36,884 bases of DNA from an uncultured Candidatus Melainabacteria bacterium (lineage in GTDB: Bacteria > Cyanobacteriota > Vampirovibrionia > Gastranaerophilales > Gastranaerophilaceae), in contig CAMDYM010000011.1 of the NCBI GenBank assembly GCA_945910425.1, forward strand, positions 1 to 36,884, given 5' to 3'. Positions 30,360 to 36,884 of the stretch are shown here, piece after piece; the first letter of the stretch is position 1; each line of letters begins with the position of its first letter. The notes under the pieces are model-generated. The model was not told the DNA's origin. It saw only the letters and a list, made by a program, of their open reading frames with translations, and ran no database searches. Both the position numbers and the translations under genes were made by a program.

Positions 30360-31889
30360 ATGGAAGCAAAAACCTTGTTATTAGCTATTGCGGCTATTAC
30401 GGTAATAGTCTTGGTTGCAATGCTGATTATTCAAAAAAACAAAGTTAAAAACGCTCTTGAGTCTATTGAAAAAGACAAAAAAGCGCTTCAAGACAAAGAA
30501 AAAATTCTCTACAAAGAAGCAAAAATTAAAGCAGTAGAAGAATTACAGGAAGACAGAGAACAATTAAATGAAGAAGAAAGAGAACGCAGACAAGAACTAA
30601 CAAGACAAGAACAAAAATTGGCAAAAAGAGAGGATATGCTTGAAGATAAAATTCAGGAATATACCGAAAAAGAAATCCAGACCCAAAAGAAATTAGACCA
30701 TTTGTTAGAAAAAGAAGATTACCTGGCAGAACTTGTTCAAAAGCAAACCGAAGAACTTGAAAGAATTTCAGGTATGTCAACAGAAGATGCGAAAAGAACT
30801 CTTTTAGAACAATTAAAAAATGACTTAGCTCAGGAGCAAATGCAATTAATCAGAGAAAACGAAGCTAAAATAAAAGAAATTTCACTTGAAAAGTCAAAAG
30901 AAATCTTATCATCAACAATGCAACGCTGTATGATAGAACAAGTAGTTGAAACAACTGTTTCAGTTGTAGGCTTGCCAAATGATGAAATGAAAGGACGTAT
31001 CATAGGACGTGAAGGACGTAATATCAGAGCATTAGAAACACTTACAGGCGTTGACTTAATCATTGATGATACTCCTGAAGCTGTTGTATTATCAAGCTTT
31101 GACCCTGTAAGACGTGAAATTGCAAAATTAACATTAGAAAAACTAATCGTCGACGGTAGAATCCACCCTGTAAGAATTGAAGAAATGGTTGAAAAAGCCA
31201 GAGAAGAAATTGATAAAAAGATTTGGACAGAAGGTGAAAACGCAGCATTAGAAATGGGTGTTATGGGCTTACATAAAGAGCTTATCAAAACACTTGGCAG
31301 ACTTTATTACAGAACAAGTTACGGTCAAAATGTTTTAAAACACTCACTTGAAGTCGGACATATCGCAGGAATGTTAGCGGCAGAACTCGGGGCAAACGAA
31401 AAAATCGCAAAACGTGCAGGTCTGCTACACGATATCGGAAAAGCCGTTGACCAAACTCAAGAAGGTACTCATATCCAATTAGGTGTAGAACTTGCTTCAA
31501 GATTTGGTGAAAAACCGGAAGTAATCCACGCAATCGAAGCTCACCATGATGATGTTGTAGCAAATACTATAGAAGCCGTACTTGTAAAAGTTGCCGATGC
31601 AATTTCAGCAGGCAGACCAGGTGCAAGACGCGATACTTTGGAAATTTATATTAAACGTCTTCAAAAAATCGAAGAAATCGTTAACAGCTACAAGGGTATC
31701 AAACAATCATTTGCAGTACAGGCTGGACGTGAAGTCAGAATCATTGTTCAAGCCGAAATGTTTGACGATTTGGCATCAGGCAAGCTTGCAAGAGATGTTG
31801 CAAAGCGTATTGAAGATGAACTGGATTACCCTGGCCAAATCAGAGTAACAGTTGTTAGAGAATTTAGAACAACAGAAATTGCAAAATAA
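30360..31889 (+). CDS. rny: Ribonuclease Y
   Basis: RNase Y is the membrane-anchored endoribonuclease that starts mRNA decay in many bacteria. The 509-residue protein has one N-terminal membrane helix (about residues 4-26), a long charged coiled coil (about 30-190), a KH domain ([20 protein letters not shown]), and an HD domain with [20 protein letters not shown] and AHHDDV. All expected catalytic residues are visible. It has its own promoter and a long leader. The metallophosphoesterase gene ymdB follows 62 bases after the stop, the same order as in Bacillus. Confidence 0.97.
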   Translation: MEAKTLLLAIAAITVIVLVAMLIIQKNKVKNALESIEKDKKALQDKEKILYKEAKIKAVEELQEDREQLNEEERERRQELTRQEQKLAKREDMLEDKIQEYTEKEIQTQKKLDHLLEKEDYLAELVQKQTEELERISGMSTEDAKRTLLEQLKNDLAQEQMQLIRENEAKIKEISLEKSKEILSSTMQRCMIEQVVETTVSVVGLPNDEMKGRIIGREGRNIRALETLTGVDLIIDDTPEAVVLSSFDPVRREIAKLTLEKLIVDGRIHPVRIEEMVEKAREEIDKKIWTEGENAALEMGVMGLHKELIKTLGRLYYRTSYGQNVLKHSLEVGHIAGMLAAELGANEKIAKRAGLLHDIGKAVDQTQEGTHIQLGVELASRFGEKPEVIHAIEAHHDDVVANTIEAVLVKVADAISAGRPGARRDTLEIYIKRLQKIEEIVNSYKGIKQSFAVQAGREVRIIVQAEMFDDLASGKLARDVAKRIEDELDYPGQIRVTVVREFRTTEIAK

Positions 31890-31900
31890 AAATAAAGAAC

Positions 31901-31926
31901 GGCGCACCGAGCAAGCTCGGTGCGCC
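31901..31926 (+). terminator. Strong GC-rich hairpin between rny and ymdB
   Basis: GGCGCACCGAGC (31901-31912) pairs perfectly with GCTCGGTGCGCC (31915-31926), with only AA between. ACTTATAATATTTT follows, so the T-run is imperfect. It could be a leaky terminator or a processing and stability hairpin. The TATAAT at 31930-31935 may be a -10 for ymdB, but its start point would fall inside the Shine-Dalgarno sequence. Confidence 0.65.
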
Positions 31927-31951
31927 ACTTATAATATTTTAGGATAAGAAA

Positions 31952-32779
31952 ATGAAAAAAAACATAATAAAAATTATATTTTTCGGAGATATTGTAGGAA
32001 AACCCGGCAGGCAGGCTGTCAGGGATTTTTTGGCACAAACTTCCGAAAAATATGATTTTGTTATTGCAAACATTGAAAATGCATCCCACGGTTTTGGTTT
32101 AACTGAAAAAAACTACAATGAATTTATTGAATACGGCGTTAACGCAATGACTTGCGGCAACCATATTTGGGATAAAAAAGATATCTATAACTACATCGAT
32201 AATGCTGACCGACTAATAAGACCTATTAATTATCCGAAAGGAACAAAAGGGGTCGGTAGTAGAATTTTTGATATGGGAGAGTTTAAAATAGGGGTTATAA
32301 ACGTACTTGGCAGAGTATTTATGAACCTTGTTGACTCTCAATGGGAGATTGTTACAGAGGAAATTAAAAAGATAAAAGAAATTACCCCTATTATCGCACT
32401 TGATTTTCACGCAGAAGCAACAGCAGAAAAGATTTGTTTTGGCAGGTTTTGTTCAGAGTTGGGTTTAAGCGCATTTTTTGGGACACACACCCACGTACAA
32501 ACCGCCGATGAAAGTATTATGAACGGGATGGCATACATAACGGATGCAGGATTTTGCGGAGCATCCGACGGGGTTATCGGAATGGAGTATAAAACTTCAT
32601 TATCCAGATTTTTAACGGCTATACCTGAACGTTACGATGTTGCAGAAGGCACAAACAGGCAAATTAATGCCGTAGAAGTTGAAATTGAAACTTCAACAGG
32701 AAAAGCCTGCTCAATAAAAAGGATTTTTAATAGTAGTAATAATATAGAAGAGGAAAGTAACAGTGAGGAAAAAGTCTGA
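31952..32779 (+). CDS. ymdB: YmdB-family metallophosphoesterase (TIGR00282)
   Basis: The 275-residue protein has the family segments FFGDIVGKPGR at the start, NIENASHGFGLT, MTCGNHIWDKKDI, then LDFHAEATAEK and GTHTHVQTADE, which carry the metal-binding Asp, Asn and His residues. Family members cleave 2',3'- and 3',5'-cyclic nucleotides, and in Bacillus YmdB is encoded with RNase Y and affects biofilm genes. AGGAT precedes the ATG by about 7 bases. The C-terminal tail (SSNNIEEESNSEEK) is a short acidic extension. The stop overlaps the next start by 17 bases, so a translation unit with the PHP gene is likely. Confidence 0.92.
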   Translation: MKKNIIKIIFFGDIVGKPGRQAVRDFLAQTSEKYDFVIANIENASHGFGLTEKNYNEFIEYGVNAMTCGNHIWDKKDIYNYIDNADRLIRPINYPKGTKGVGSRIFDMGEFKIGVINVLGRVFMNLVDSQWEIVTEEIKKIKEITPIIALDFHAEATAEKICFGRFCSELGLSAFFGTHTHVQTADESIMNGMAYITDAGFCGASDGVIGMEYKTSLSRFLTAIPERYDVAEGTNRQINAVEVEIETSTGKACSIKRIFNSSNNIEEESNSEEKV

Positions 32780-33623
32780 TTTACATATCCACACGCATTT
32801 TTCTGACGGAGTATTTTCGCCTGAAAAAATCGTGGATACCGCACTTGATGTGGGATTAGAAGTTATCGCTATCACAGACCACGATAACATTCTTGCTTAT
32901 GATGCGGCTCAAAAGTACATTCAAAGTAAACAACTTCAGGATAAAATCGAGATAATAAGAGGAATTGAAGTAAACACACTTCATAAAAACTATGAAGTCC
33001 ACATTTTAGGATATTTCACCGACCCGAAAAACAGTGATTTTCTTGAACTTATAAAAAATCAGCAGCAGGCAAGAGTTAAACAAACCAAAGAAATTATTAC
33101 TCTTTTAGCAAAAAAAGAAGGTATAAAAATCAAGTTTGAAGATATTAAAAAACTTGTCGCAGAAGGCGGAAGTATAGGTCGTCCGCATATTGCAAGAGCA
33201 ATAACAAATGCTGGCGGCACAAATAATATTATGGATGCTTACGCAAAATATATCCATGATGATTCGCCTGTTTACGTACAAAGAAAAACCGTAACTCCGT
33301 TTGATGCGGTAGAAATTATTTATGACGCGGGCGGAATCCCTGTTATCGCCCACCCGCACGATTTAGATATCGCAGAATCCTTAATAAAAGAACTTATGAC
33401 ATACGGACTTCGCGGAATCGAAGCTTACCACAGAAAACATTCACCAGCTTGTGTTGAATACTTTTCATCAATGGCAGAAGAGTTAGGACTGATTGTAACA
33501 GGCGGGTCTGATTTTCATACACCAAACATTATGAACGGACAAATAATTCTGGGTAAAAACTTCATCCCTGAATGGGTTTATGAGAAATTACTTGAAGAAA
33601 AGAAACGCATTGACATGGCATAA
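32763..33623 (+). CDS. PHP domain phosphoesterase
   Basis: The start DLHIHTHFSDG is PHP motif I. AITDHDN, GIEVNT, VIAHPHD and GGSDFHTPN follow in order, giving the His/Asp metal ligands. The 286-residue size matches the YciV/RNase AM type (5'-3' exonuclease or 3',5'-nucleoside bisphosphate phosphatase). It starts with GTG, preceded by GAGGAAAG, and overlaps the end of ymdB by 17 bases. Its position in an rny-ymdB operon suggests a role in turnover of nucleotides released by RNA decay; that is inference. Confidence 0.9.
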   Translation: MRKKSDLHIHTHFSDGVFSPEKIVDTALDVGLEVIAITDHDNILAYDAAQKYIQSKQLQDKIEIIRGIEVNTLHKNYEVHILGYFTDPKNSDFLELIKNQQQARVKQTKEIITLLAKKEGIKIKFEDIKKLVAEGGSIGRPHIARAITNAGGTNNIMDAYAKYIHDDSPVYVQRKTVTPFDAVEIIYDAGGIPVIAHPHDLDIAESLIKELMTYGLRGIEAYHRKHSPACVEYFSSMAEELGLIVTGGSDFHTPNIMNGQIILGKNFIPEWVYEKLLEEKKRIDMA

Positions 33624-33634
33624 TATATTATAAT

Positions 33635-33672
33635 GTCCTCCCCTTGAGGGAGGACCGAAATCTTTGATTTCG
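33635..33672. repeat. Tandem hairpin repeat upstream of the pilin-tail gene
   Basis: GTCCTCCC (33635-33642) pairs with GGGAGGAC (33648-33655), and CGAAATC (33656-33662) pairs with GATTTCG (33666-33672). They are directly adjacent and followed by AGGTGGGG. The CCCCTTGAGGG core is also present in the repeat mosaic near 7718-7728. GAGGT at its end acts as the probable Shine-Dalgarno sequence of the next gene. Confidence 0.6.
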
Positions 33673-33683
33673 AGGTGGGGACT

Positions 33684-34322
33684 TTGAGAAAACGATTTTG
33701 GAAAATTGAATATTCAATCACAATATTTGTAATTTTTGGCGTAATCCTACTTTTGCTGCCAAGTTCATTTATAGCGTCAAAAGAAGCGGCTTACATCTCA
33801 CGCTGGAACGAAACTTATCACAAAATGGATTATATATTTACGGCAATGAATGCCCAAGCGGACGCTGATATTTTAAAACGGTTCAAAAGAGTTAAATCCG
33901 TTGATGATAGAGAACAGTTGATGATAAATCTCGTAAAGCCATATATGAGAATATCCGAACAGGATAAACTTCAACAAAAATACTCTCCAAGCTATCTTGA
34001 CGGGAAAAAAGTTAATAAAAATGACAGATATTATTTTGAAAACTTATACGTTAGTGAAAATAACATAATTGTAGGGATAAAAGATATTATTGATGATAAC
34101 ATTTTACACCCGGGCTTTATAATGATGTTTGATATGAACGGACTAAAAGGACCTAATATCTGGGGAAAAGATATTTTCGGAATAAATATTTATATCGACG
34201 GGAAAATAACACCGCTGGGGTATGATTGGAAACTTGAAGAGTTAAAACTAGATTGTTCCGGAAAAGGAAGCGGGGTGTCATGCTCTCATTACTACAGAAT
34301 CGGCGGAGATTTCAATGAATAA
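33684..34322 (+). CDS. Membrane-anchored protein with pilin-like C-terminal region
   Basis: The protein has one N-terminal membrane helix (SITIFVIFGVILLLLPSSFIA), followed by a helical domain and a C-terminal region reading MMFDMNGLKGPNIWGKDIF. That block matches DVNGFSGPNVLGKDRY in the pilin at 6909-7604. Unlike the pilin there is no FTLxE cleavage motif at the start of the helix; the segment is RKRFWKIEYSITIF, with the Glu of IEYS in roughly the expected position. Two Cys near the end (DCSGKGSGVSC) are also pilin-like. I prefer a TTG start at 33684, with GAGGT 7 bases upstream, over GTG at 33675, which sits in the repeat. Its stop overlaps the LOG-family start by 8 bases. Function is unknown; a diverged minor pilin is the best guess. 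Confidence 0.65.
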   Translation: MRKRFWKIEYSITIFVIFGVILLLLPSSFIASKEAAYISRWNETYHKMDYIFTAMNAQADADILKRFKRVKSVDDREQLMINLVKPYMRISEQDKLQQKYSPSYLDGKKVNKNDRYYFENLYVSENNIIVGIKDIIDDNILHPGFIMMFDMNGLKGPNIWGKDIFGINIYIDGKITPLGYDWKLEELKLDCSGKGSGVSCSHYYRIGGDFNE

Positions 34323-34914
34323 TAATAAAATAAAAAACATATGCGTATTCGCATCTTCAAGTAATTATTTAGATGAAAAGTACTATCAAGACGCTCAAGA
34401 ACTGGGCAGACTTATCGGACAAAACGGATACAATATAGTTTATGGCGGAAGCAATTTAGGCTTAATGTGGGCATGCGCATCTCAAGTAAAAGCTAATGGC
34501 GGAAAAGTAACAGGCGTTATGCCTGAAAAACTTCACAATATGGGAGTATTTACTGACGGATGTGATGAGTTTATCCTAACCCCGGGTATGAGGGAAAGAA
34601 AAGCAAAAATTGATAATATCTCTGATGCTGTTATAGCACTTCCCGGTGGATTCGGAACACTTGAGGAAGTTTCTGAAATGATTGTTCAAAAACAACTTGG
34701 CTATAACAAAAAAGCAATCGTATTTTTAAATACAAACGGATTTTACGATAAACTTATTGAGTTTTTTGAAGTAATGATTGAGCAAAAATACGCAAACAAA
34801 AACATGCGCCAATACTATTACATAGCAAAAACACCACAAGATGCGATAGATTATATAAATAATTACACCCCATCAGTACTTGATGTTGACAAAAATGCAA
34901 TCTATGCAAGATGA
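34315..34914 (+). CDS. LOG family protein (TIGR00730, Rossmann fold)
   Basis: The protein has YGGSNLGLMW, PGMRERKAKI and LPGGFGTLEEVSE, the nucleotide-binding PGG-x-GT-x2-E motif of LOG proteins. Family members release a free base from nucleoside 5'-monophosphates (cytokinin-activating phosphoribohydrolase), and many bacterial ones are of unknown role. The 199-residue length is typical. GGAG lies about 6 bases before the ATG, inside the end of the pilin-tail gene, so translation is coupled. No other nucleotide-metabolism gene is adjacent apart from the PHP gene upstream. Confidence 0.9.
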   Translation: MNNNKIKNICVFASSSNYLDEKYYQDAQELGRLIGQNGYNIVYGGSNLGLMWACASQVKANGGKVTGVMPEKLHNMGVFTDGCDEFILTPGMRERKAKIDNISDAVIALPGGFGTLEEVSEMIVQKQLGYNKKAIVFLNTNGFYDKLIEFFEVMIEQKYANKNMRQYYYIAKTPQDAIDYINNYTPSVLDVDKNAIYAR

Positions 34915-34971
34915 TAAAAGCCAAGGGCTAATTGTATAAGAGCTAATATTATTTGATAGACTCATCATAAA

Positions 34972-34988
34972 TTTTACAATTTGTAAAA
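34972..34988. promoter_or_regulatory. Perfect 17-bp palindrome, putative operator
   Basis: TTTTACAA-T-TTGTAAAA is an exact palindrome with a single central base. It is centred about 53 bases before the predicted transcription start of the gene at 35060, a position usual for an activator site. It has the same half-site as the tandem pair at 7941-7958. The rest of the stretch from 34915 to 35059 holds only the promoter. Confidence 0.45.
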
Positions 34989-34997
34989 ATAACGCAA

Positions 34998-35026
34998 TTT
35001 CCAATAAAATAAATACTTAATATAAT
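34998..35026 (+). promoter_or_regulatory. Promoter of the small basic protein gene
   Basis: TTTCCA (34998-35003) and TATAAT (35021-35026) are 17 bases apart. The -10 is perfect and the -35 matches at four of six positions. Transcription would start near 35033, about 27 bases before the ATG at 35060. Confidence 0.6.
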
Positions 35027-35059
35027 AGTAGGTAAAATTGTAGAAAGGAAAATTTTGTT

Positions 35060-35341
35060 ATGTTCAGCAAAATACCCCCACATTTAGAAGTTGACCCGAA
35101 AACCGGTTATACGTTCAGCAAATTTGCAAAATTCCCGTATAATCAACCTCTACCCCGTGAAATACAAAATAATATAGCAAAGTGTATACGTAGTACAGCA
35201 AAAGATGGACCATTTACCAGAGCTTTAAAAAGGAAATCTCAGCTCAGAGAAATGACAACAGCTATAGCTGAAAGAGCCGCAATTATTGCTAAAAAAGCAG
35301 CTCTATTACCAAAAGAATTACTGAAAAAGATAAAACTATAA
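35060..35341 (+). CDS. Small basic protein of unknown function (93 aa)
   Basis: I do not recognise a family. The N-terminal 45 residues are Pro- and Phe-rich (KIPPHLEVDPKTGYTFSKFAK). The second half is a strongly basic amphipathic helix (RALKRKSQLREMTTAIAERAAIIAKKAALLPKELLKK). There is no signal peptide. AAAGGA lies about 10 bases before the ATG. It is a single-gene unit with its own promoter and a good terminator, and an upstream palindrome suggests regulation. DNA or membrane binding is possible given the charge, but this is inference. Confidence 0.62.
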   Translation: MFSKIPPHLEVDPKTGYTFSKFAKFPYNQPLPREIQNNIAKCIRSTAKDGPFTRALKRKSQLREMTTAIAERAAIIAKKAALLPKELLKKIKL

Positions 35342-35387
35342 AAACACTTTCCGTTCCAAAACGCAAGCTTGAAAAAACTATTTAAAT

Positions 35388-35425
35388 AAAAAGAATTGTT
35401 ATGAATATATATAACAATTCTTTTT
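35388..35425 (+). terminator. Terminator after the small basic protein gene
   Basis: AAAAAGAATTGTTAT (35388-35402) pairs perfectly with ATAACAATTCTTTTT (35411-35425) around an 8-base loop, and the T-run continues. It stands just before the gatB promoter. Confidence 0.85.
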
Positions 35426-35427
35426 TA

Positions 35428-35436
35428 TGCTAAAAT
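35428..35436 (+). promoter_or_regulatory. Extended -10 of gatB
   Basis: TGCTAAAAT is a TG-n-TAAAAT extended -10, identical to that of the coiled-coil gene at 517-525. The start would be near 35443, giving a leader of about 20 bases with AAGGAG (35447-35452) before the ATG at 35463. No clear -35 is seen, as the expected place is in the terminator. Confidence 0.5.
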
Positions 35437-35462
35437 AGTTTCAAATAAGGAGAAAATAAACA

Positions 35463-36884
35463 ATGGATCAAGAATTAAGAGACAAATACGAGGTTGTTAT
35501 TGGGCTGGAAGTCCACGCACAATTGAAAACAAAATCAAAAATTTTCGCACCTGATAAAAACGAATTCGGACAAGAACCTAATACACTAACAAGTCCGATT
35601 ACACTAGGTATGCCGGGGGTTTTACCTGTATTAAATAAAGAAGTCGTAAATATGGGTATATTAACAGGTTTGGCACTAAACTGCGAAATTCCTGAAAGAT
35701 GTAAATTTGACAGAAAACAATATTTTTATCCTGATTTACCAAAAGGTTACCAAATCTCACAATACGACGAACCGATTTGCGTAAACGGATATCTGGATAT
35801 TAAAGGTAAAAGAATCGGTATTACCCGTGCTCACTTAGAAGAAGACGCAGGAAAACTGGTTCACGCAGGCGCTGACGGGCTTGCAGGTTCAAGCTATTCT
35901 TTAGTTGACTTAAATCGTGCAGGAACTCCATTATTAGAAATCGTTTCAGAACCTGATATGAGAAGTTCTGAAGAAGCCCGCAATTATATGGAAGAATTAA
36001 GAAACATTGTTCGCTATATCGGAGTTTGCGACGGAAACTTAGAAGAAGGTTCAATGAGATGTGATGCGAATATTTCAATCATGCCAAAAGGTTCTAAAGA
36101 ATTTGGAACACGCGCAGAAATCAAAAACGTAAATTCATTCTCAGCATTACAACGCGCAATTGAATACGAAATCGACAGACAAATCGATATCGTAGAAGAA
36201 GGCGGACAAGTTGTTCAAGAAACAAGATTATGGGATGATAACTCTCGCGAAACCCGTTCAATGAGAGGAAAAGAAGACGCACATGACTACAGATACTTCC
36301 CTGAACCTGATTTGATGCCGTTAAAAATTTCAAGAGAATGGGTTCAAAGTATTAAAGACAAAATGCCTGAATTACCTTCTCAAAAACGTGCAAGATACCA
36401 GGAATTAGGCTTAAGCGAATATGATGCAAGTGTAATTGTTGAACAAATGGGCTTAGCACTGTTTTTTGACAAAGTTCTTGAACTCGGAGCTAATCCAAAA
36501 ACCGCTGTAAACTTTATTATGGGTGAAATTGCAGCATACTTAAAAGAAGACCATATTGAAATTACCGACACAAAACTTACGCCTGAAAACCTTGCTGAAC
36601 TTATCAGCCTGATTGAAAAAGGTACAATTTCAAACAACATCGGTAAACAAATTATCATCGAAATGTTAAAAGACGGCACAAAAGCTTCTGTTATCGTTGA
36701 GAAAAAAGGTCTAAGCCAAATAACAGATGAAGGCGCAATCAAAGAACTTGTACAAAAAGTTGTTGACGCTCATCCAAACGAAGTTGAAGCTTACAGAAAC
36801 GGTAAAACTAACTTGTTAGGTTTCTTTGTTGGTCAAATTATGAAAGAAACAAAAGGCAGAGCTAACCCGAAAACCGTTAACGAA
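35463..36884 (+). CDS. gatB: Asp-tRNA(Asn)/Glu-tRNA(Gln) amidotransferase subunit B (3' end cut by the window)
   Basis: GatB is the kinase/transferase subunit of GatCAB, which converts Glu-tRNA(Gln) and Asp-tRNA(Asn) to Gln-tRNA and Asn-tRNA. Seen are YEVVIGLEVHAQLKT at the start, YFYPDLPKGYQISQYD, HLEEDAGKL, DLNRAGTPLLEIVSEPD, EEGSMRCDANIS, TRAEIKNVNSF and DYRYFPEPDL. The C-terminal YqeY-like tail begins near residue 330. The 474 codons in the window cover nearly all of the usual length of about 476-480, so only a few residues are missing. AAGGAG lies 10 bases before the ATG. gatA and gatC are not nearby. Confidence 0.97.
   Translation, partial: MDQELRDKYEVVIGLEVHAQLKTKSKIFAPDKNEFGQEPNTLTSPITLGMPGVLPVLNKEVVNMGILTGLALNCEIPERCKFDRKQYFYPDLPKGYQISQYDEPICVNGYLDIKGKRIGITRAHLEEDAGKLVHAGADGLAGSSYSLVDLNRAGTPLLEIVSEPDMRSSEEARNYMEELRNIVRYIGVCDGNLEEGSMRCDANISIMPKGSKEFGTRAEIKNVNSFSALQRAIEYEIDRQIDIVEEGGQVVQETRLWDDNSRETRSMRGKEDAHDYRYFPEPDLMPLKISREWVQSIKDKMPELPSQKRARYQELGLSEYDASVIVEQMGLALFFDKVLELGANPKTAVNFIMGEIAAYLKEDHIEITDTKLTPENLAELISLIEKGTISNNIGKQIIIEMLKDGTKASVIVEKKGLSQITDEGAIKELVQKVVDAHPNEVEAYRNGKTNLLGFFVGQIMKETKGRANPKTVNE

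Noticed and set aside
30526-31563. Minus-strand ORFs within rny
   Set aside because: The plus strand encodes a complete RNase Y; the opposing frames lack ribosome-binding signals and look like shadows.

Overview
The window is AT-rich, densely coding bacterial DNA with genes on both strands. It most resembles a gut bacterium of Candidatus Gastranaerophilales (class Vampirovibrionia, formerly Melainabacteria). This assignment is inference from gene style: the prepilin start FTLAETLITLGIIGVVAAL, many lineage-type proteins of unknown function, fermentative electron-transfer genes (2-oxoacid:ferredoxin oxidoreductase, Etf, NfnA-like flavoprotein) and bacterial cell-wall and fatty-acid genes. No 16S or marker phylogeny is possible here. 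I saw no rRNA, tRNA, CRISPR array or intact insertion sequence.

Layout. 1-397 (minus): a ferredoxin and the start of a VorB/KorA-type oxidoreductase alpha subunit. 559-6790 (plus): a 1618-residue coiled-coil protein overlapping a GlcD-type FAD oxidase. 6793-7850: a type IV pilin-like gene lying inside a mosaic of palindromic repeats. 8037-9802 (plus): a small unknown gene, rsmH and an FtsL-like gene. 9799-12083: a family 2 glycosyltransferase (minus) and a degenerate HD-GYP protein (plus). 12154-13983 (minus): accD-accA. 14134-16757 (minus): two paralogues sharing an unrecognised C-terminal domain, one with LysM, plus a matrixin-type metalloprotease. 16834-18440 (plus): EbfC/YbaB, recR and a GNAT-like protein. 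18437-21281 (minus): nfnA-like, a Cys-rich 61-residue protein, etfB and etfA behind a good promoter. 21335-22717 (minus): a MurF-like Mur ligase. 22758-23039: two abutting gene fragments. 23091-27333 (minus): rel, an NfeD-like protein and flotillin. 27578-30145 (plus): YggU/DUF167, two small lineage-type proteins, a 20-codon ORF followed by a nested hairpin, and a 430-residue membrane protein. 30360-33623 (plus): rny, ymdB and a PHP phosphoesterase. 33684-34914 (plus): a membrane protein with a pilin-like tail overlapping a LOG-family gene. 35060-35341: a small basic protein. 35463 to the end: gatB.

Themes. Central metabolism and information genes look ordinary. The accessory interest lies in (i) a scattered pilin-like C-terminal module (three occurrences, two next to palindromic repeats, one a remnant), (ii) the paralogue pair beside a matrixin, (iii) the giant coiled-coil protein, (iv) the structured leader at 28620-28852, (v) an HD-GYP protein that has lost its HD dyad, and (vi) several genes with no Shine-Dalgarno sequence whose -10-like hexamer ends only 5-7 bases before the ATG, which suggests leaderless mRNAs.

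All promoters, terminators and starts were read by eye. Nothing was run against a database, so family names rest on motifs recognised from memory.
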